Source of the DNA: Pseudomonadota bacterium
Lineage (GTDB): Bacteria; Pseudomonadota; Alphaproteobacteria; Sphingomonadales; Sphingomonadaceae
NCBI GenBank assembly: GCA_023458055.1
Contig: JAEXAW010000043.1
Coordinates: forward strand, 1-8,431
DNA length: 8,431 bases
Direction of reading: 5' to 3'
Shown: in pieces, positions 6,241 through 8,431 of the stretch
Numbering within the stretch: the stretch's first letter is position 1
Layout: the number at the start of each line of letters is the position of its first letter
Notes under the pieces: generated by a model
The model's input: the letters and a program-made list of their open reading frames with translations, nothing else
Database searches by the model: none
Told to the model about the DNA's origin: nothing
Translations under genes and position numbers: made by a program

Positions 6241-6293
6241 ACGACAACCGGGATTAGCTTAACTTAGCCGCCAAACTGTCCAAGAAGGCGGCA
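6241..6293 (+). repeat. Probable right end (IRR) of the orfB-bearing IS3 element
   Basis: Read on the minus strand from 6293 the sequence starts TGCCGCCTTCTTGGACAG and continues TTTGGCGGCTAAG. The TGGACA and GCGGCTAAG blocks resemble the terminal repeats I recall for the IS3 group, and the TG tip fits IS3 ends. The partner repeat is missing because the left side of the element is deleted, so the tip position is provisional. Confidence 0.5.
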
Positions 6294-6518
6294 CCACCTC
6301 ACCTCCTTCAGGATACGGTTCTCAACGCGCAAACGTTCATTTTCCAAAGCAAGGTCGGCTTGCGGCGCCAACATCGGGTCAGCAGGACGGTATTGGGCCA
6401 ACCACTTCGCCAGCATCGACTTGCCAACCCCCAAATCCGCCGCAACCCGCGCACGCGGCAACCCGCTGGTCAGCGCAATCCGAACCGCCTCCCGTTTGAA
6501 CTCTTCACTATGCTTCAT
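6294..6518 (-). pseudogene. IS3-family orfA, 5' fragment of a second element
   Basis: From ATG 6516-6518 the frame reads MKHSEEFKREAVRIALTSGL, then an HTH-like segment RARVAADLGVGKSMLAKWL (22-40) and a leucine-rich helix QADLALENERLRVENRILKE (53-72). This is the usual OrfA of an IS3-family element: a DNA-binding HTH followed by the leucine zipper. After residue 72 the expected KKA continuation is lost and the frame runs into the neighbouring IS end, stopping at 6264. ATG 6519 directly upstream is an alternative start; AAGGAG lies 9 bases before it. It points toward the orfB fragment, so the two cannot be halves of one intact element. Confidence 0.85.
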
Positions 6519-6555
6519 CATCTCACCAGTCTCCTTGGGCGAGTGTTTAACTCTC

Positions 6556-6580
6556 AAGTGACCGGCACAAAACCGTTACA
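6556..6580 (-). repeat. Candidate left end (IRL) of the orfA element
   Basis: On the minus strand from 6580 the sequence is TGTAACGGTTTTGTGCCGGT, starting with TG and lying about 60 bases before the orfA start, as IS3 left ends do. No matching right end is present, so the call rests on position and the TG tip. Confidence 0.4.
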
Positions 6581-6875
6581 AGTCCAATCTGCTGGATAGA
6601 CGAACGAATGCATGAAGCTGCGCACCCGGTCACGCCATGCGGTTTGTCTCTCTGATAAAGTGAAATCCATCTGTGCATCTCGCTGGTCGAGGTCGTTCTT
6701 CGACATCGATTTCACGTGAATGCTACTTTGCCATTCCGCAGTTCGCCTTGATACAGATCATAGCTCGCCGCGTCCGTCGAACGTGCGCGATATCGCGAGC
6801 GGCAATGATCTGCCGCAAACCCATCAGGAAGCGGACAGGCTAGGCAGTCGGTTCTTCACCATTAGGACAAATCCG
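6581..6875. other. Gene-poor stretch upstream of the porin remnant
   Basis: No convincing gene is seen. Two short symmetric elements stand out: CGCGATATCGCG (6786-6797, perfect palindrome) and GCGGCA-atgatc-TGCCGC (6799-6816), next to each other and 60-90 bases before the porin start. They may be operator or hairpin sites for the porin promoter. No clear -35/-10 pair was found. Confidence 0.35.
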
Positions 6876-7322
6876 ATGCCTCGCTTCGCTATTGCTCTTG
6901 CCAGCTGCGCCGCTCTTGCGTTCTCTCATGAAATAACGTTCGCGCAGGCGGTGGAGGCCGATGTTCCACCTCCATCGCCCGAAGTTGCGGTCCAGGACGA
7001 CAGCTGGATCGATCCGGTCGCGGACGTGCGGTATCGCTACGAGTTCGTCGATCAAGAAGATTTCGCGCTCGACGCCTACGCATCGACTGTGCGCGCGCGA
7101 CTGGGGGTGCTGGCTAAGCCGCTGAAGACCTTGAGCTTTTACGCGGAAGGCGAGGCGGTCCTCCACGTGGGGCCGGACAAGTTCAACGACACTACTAATG
7201 GAGTGATCGACCGTCCCGTAGTCACCGATCCGGAAGATATATTGCTCAATCAGCTATACGCTCGGTTTCGCCCCCATCCGGGGGCGTCGATGACTGCAGG
7301 ACGCCAGACCGTCAATTACGAC
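6876..7322 (+). pseudogene. Alginate-export-type outer membrane porin, N-terminal fragment
   Basis: The first 149 codons remain. Residues 1-25 (MPRFAIALASCAALAF through FAQA) are a signal peptide. VADVRYRYEFVDQEDFALDA (48-67), STVRARLGVLAKPLKTLSFY (70-89), AEGEAVLHVGPDKFNDTTNG (90-109) and DPEDILLNQLYARFRP (118-133) match the first beta-strands of the alginate_exp/porin family that is common in sphingomonads. The full family is over 400 residues. At AGRQTVNYD (141-149) the match stops, where the family continues NQRWIGSVG-like, and the sequence changes to an XRE regulator tail. AGGA at 6864-6867 supports ATG 6876 rather than the longer frame from 6720. By chance the frame stays open to 7724, so a 282-residue chimera could be made, but not a working porin. 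Confidence 0.8.
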
Positions 7323-7411
7323 TGGCGCTCAAGCTTGCACGGACATTCCGCCGTCCGGTCGAAGATATTTTCTCTATCGCGACCGAACCAGATTGGGAAA
7401 CCCAGCCATGA
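7322..7411 (+). pseudogene. Small XRE-family regulator, C-terminal fragment
   Basis: The frame LALKLARTFRRPVEDIFSIA (first 20 residues) matches the end of the compact (about 65-75 residue) helix-turn-helix regulators whose tail usually reads PSLxLAxKIARxFGxPxEDIFxxE. The HTH itself is missing: sequence left of 7322 is porin. The fragment ends at TGA 7409-7411, which overlaps the ATG of the next small gene. In intact genomes such regulators often lead an operon of small membrane proteins, so this remnant tells that the following genes were once under an autoregulated XRE promoter that has been lost here. It is in a different frame from the porin. Confidence 0.7.
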
Positions 7412-7497
7412 GCTTGTTGCCCCCTCCCATCATCCTCGCCCATCTGGCCCCTGTGATTGCGATGCTGCTGATCCTCGACCAATGGATAAAACCATGA
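7408..7497 (+). CDS. 29-residue hydrophobic peptide, unrecognised
   Basis: MSLLPPPIILAHLAPVIAML (1-20) and the end LILDQWIKP make a single hydrophobic segment of about 18 residues with a short charged tail, so it would insert in the membrane. ATG 7408 overlaps the stop of the regulator remnant and its own TGA (7495-7497) overlaps the next ATG, an arrangement that is unlikely by chance and argues for a real gene. Shine-Dalgarno signals are weak, so it depends on translational coupling. The length equals that of KdpF, but the sequence is not similar and no kdp genes are near. It could be a small membrane regulator or toxin-like peptide; this is unproved. Confidence 0.5.
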   Translation: MSLLPPPIILAHLAPVIAMLLILDQWIKP

Positions 7498-7724
7498 GCA
7501 AAACCATTATATCAGCTGGCAAGATCGTGACGACACCCCGCTGCTTCCGTCTAATAACGAGAGATGGGTGGGAAACGGGTATCAGCATTGATCACGGCGA
7601 CGAACAACTTCTATGGTTCCGGCCAAAACCTTTGGAAGTTGCCTATGAACCGAAATTTGATAACGACCAAAGAATTGCCGACGTTATCGACTTCACCAAA
7701 TGTCACCGCGGAACACGAACATGA
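7494..7724 (+). CDS. 76-residue soluble protein, unrecognised
   Basis: I do not recognise this protein. It has no membrane segment or signal peptide. The pattern TPRCFRLITRDGWETGISID (14-33) and EQLLWFRPKPLEVAYEPKF (37-55) alternates hydrophobic and polar residues, suggesting a small beta-sheet domain, and the end (IADVIDFTKCHRGTRT) is helical then basic. It starts in the stop of the 29-residue gene (ATGA, 7494-7497) and ends in the start of the next (ATGA, 7721-7724), so all three are one translational unit. The porin remnant frame upstream runs into it without a stop, so a longer fusion is formally possible, but the coupled ATG at 7494 is the better start. Confidence 0.6.
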   Translation: MSKTIISAGKIVTTPRCFRLITRDGWETGISIDHGDEQLLWFRPKPLEVAYEPKFDNDQRIADVIDFTKCHRGTRT

Positions 7725-8155
7725 TCCTCGACACAGCACGTTGTCCCTCCTGTACGGCCTATCTCAGACCCTGCGGTCCGGACATATATCTGGACTATTG
7801 CACCACCTGTTTAAGGCCATTTGTGATTGCGCCGATGCCTTTCCGTAGCCCCGGGCCACGTACCTATATGCTCCTGCGCTTGCAACAGGTCATGGTCGCA
7901 GCCGTAGGGCTCAGCCTTGTCATTTTCTTGCTGATATTGGCCTATTCGCAAGATCTGAGTGCAATTCGCTATCTCGCTGTTGCGAACCTCTTCATCATTG
8001 CCCTAATCGATCTCACTGACCTTTTCCTGACCCTGCGGCTGAAAAACAAATATCGCAGTGTGATGCCGCCCCAGGCGCAGCCTTCGAAAATCTATTGGAA
8101 AGCTTTCAACGGTATCATGTGCATGATGCTAGCCATCGTCGGCCTCATCTATTGA
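7721..8155 (+). CDS. Zinc-ribbon membrane protein, unrecognised
   Basis: This 144-residue protein begins with a short zinc-ribbon-like unit, CPSC (8-11) and CTTC (27-30), with 15 residues between and an extra Cys18, then a proline-rich linker. Three hydrophobic helices follow: about 54-75 (QQVMVAAVGLSLVIFLLILA), 84-106 (YLAVANLFIIALIDLTDLFL) and 128-144 (AFNGIMCMMLAIVGLIY), the last ending at the C-terminus. TM2 carries two aspartates (DLTD). ATG 7721 is preferred over ATG 7700 because it overlaps the previous stop as ATGA and puts the ribbon at the N-terminus. Such ribbon-plus-helices proteins are often membrane-linked sensors or chaperone-like factors, but no family is recognised. Confidence 0.7.
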   Translation: MILDTARCPSCTAYLRPCGPDIYLDYCTTCLRPFVIAPMPFRSPGPRTYMLLRLQQVMVAAVGLSLVIFLLILAYSQDLSAIRYLAVANLFIIALIDLTDLFLTLRLKNKYRSVMPPQAQPSKIYWKAFNGIMCMMLAIVGLIY

Positions 8156-8172
8156 AATGCTGCGTTGGTAAC

Positions 8173-8229
8173 GGACAAAGCCGATGCGAATGAAGCAAAA
8201 ATTACTCAATATTCGCAAGAACTTTGTCC
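8173..8229. repeat. Nested 57-base inverted repeat after the small-gene operon
   Basis: GGACAAAG (8173-8180) pairs with CTTTGTCC (8222-8229), and inside it TGCGAAT (8185-8191) pairs with ATTCGCA (8211-8217), all perfectly. The two stems are separated by 4-base bulges on each side (CCGA and AGAA), and the loop is 19 bases. It lies 17 bases after the operon stop. No U run follows, so a simple intrinsic terminator is unlikely; mRNA 3' protection or a protein-binding site is more plausible. Confidence 0.7.
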
Positions 8230-8306
8230 AGGCCTAAGTAGAAAATATTCTGTATAATCAGAAAGGTATTTCTATACTCCAACATTTTTTCGATTTCCGT
8301 TTCCAA

Positions 8307-8431
8307 TTAGGCCGTGGACTCATAATGGCGCAGTCTTAGCCTGATGCAAGCGAGTTTGACCATGGCGAGGAAGGATGAGCCGAGCTTGTCGTATCGTGTT
8401 GCTATCCTGCGGTAATATTTGAGTTTGTTGA
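8307..8431 (-). CDS. IS5-family transposase, C-terminal part (cut by window edge)
   Basis: Read on the minus strand, the frame ends NKLKYYRRIATRYDKLGSSF, LAMVKLACIRLRLRHYESTA and stop (8307-8309). NKLKxYRRIATRYDKL and the NESTA-like end are hallmarks of IS5-family (IS427-like group) transposases. The DDE core residues lie beyond the window, so activity cannot be judged; the visible end is intact. In this group the terminal repeat commonly overlaps the last codons, so the IS right edge is probably near 8300-8325. The insertion lies downstream of the small-gene operon, past its inverted repeat. Confidence 0.88.
   Translation of the reverse strand, partial: NKLKYYRRIATRYDKLGSSFLAMVKLACIRLRLRHYESTA

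Larger units (their letters stand above)
5951..6580. mobile_element. Composite remnant of two opposed IS3-family elements
   Basis: A 3' orfB fragment with IS end on the plus strand abuts a 5' orfA fragment with its outer end on the minus strand. The orfB-side end appears to have entered the orfA gene near 6293/6294, after which deletion removed the rest of both elements. Neither can transpose on its own. Confidence 0.65.

Noticed and set aside
6612..6719. 35-codon plus-strand frame before the porin remnant
   Set aside because: No ribosome binding site, no motif, no coupling to neighbours; treated as chance.
6720..6875. Upstream ATG giving the porin 52 extra residues
   Set aside because: The signal peptide would be internal; ATG 6876 has AGGA at good spacing and starts a normal signal peptide.
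8253..8258. TATAAT box in the AT-rich gap before the IS5 piece
   Set aside because: The nearest -35-like TTGTCC is 23 bases away and no plus-strand gene follows.
2308..8431. Second copy of the tRNA 3' end as attR
   Set aside because: No matching segment was found by eye on either strand after 2335; the island probably ends outside the window.

Overview
The window looks like alphaproteobacterial chromosome, most likely a sphingomonad (Sphingomonadaceae). The pointers are a flavin-dependent halogenase of the type common there, an alginate-export-type porin remnant, GC-rich codon use in the flanking genes, and IS3- and IS5-family insertion sequence pieces. The assignment rests on protein resemblance recalled from family knowledge, not on a search.

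Left flank (1-2335), probably ancestral chromosome. The C-terminal three quarters of a flavin-dependent tryptophan halogenase overlaps by 4 bases (ATGA) an exported spherulin-4-like protein. A complete tRNA-Ala (GGC anticodon) with its own likely promoter follows.

Integration module (2336-4191). Directly 3' of the tRNA lie three 9-base repeats spaced exactly 11 bases apart, which fit integrase arm-type sites. Then come a minus-strand XRE repressor, a divergent control region with a perfect TTGACA box, an excisionase-like protein, and a tyrosine recombinase with an N-terminal arm-binding domain and intact catalytic residues. This is the usual left end of a genomic island inserted into a tRNA 3' end. 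The other end (attR) is not in the window.

Island cargo (4192-5285). A strikingly structured leader (three copies of an 8-base word able to form two exclusive hairpins, a 27-base purine tract, and a hairpin touching a ribosome binding site) precedes a small two-helix membrane protein of unknown function. A Phd/YefM-like antitoxin without a recognisable toxin converges on it.

Scarred zone (5286-7411). An unknown minus-strand gene has lost its 5' end to a fragment of an IS3-family orfB. That fragment ends in a perfect 36-base palindrome and an IS end, which abuts a cut orfA of a second IS3-family element in the opposite orientation. Further right, the first 149 codons of an outer-membrane porin gene are joined, without any IS between, to the last 29 codons of a small XRE-type regulator.

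Right part (7408-8431). The regulator remnant leads a tightly coupled run of three unrecognised small genes, each starting on the stop of the one before (ATGA): a 29-residue membrane peptide, a 76-residue soluble protein and a 144-residue zinc-ribbon membrane protein. A nested 57-base inverted repeat lies 17 bases after the last stop. The window ends inside the C-terminus of a minus-strand IS5-family transposase. The most novel material is this coupled small-gene operon with its terminal repeat, and the structured leader after the integrase.
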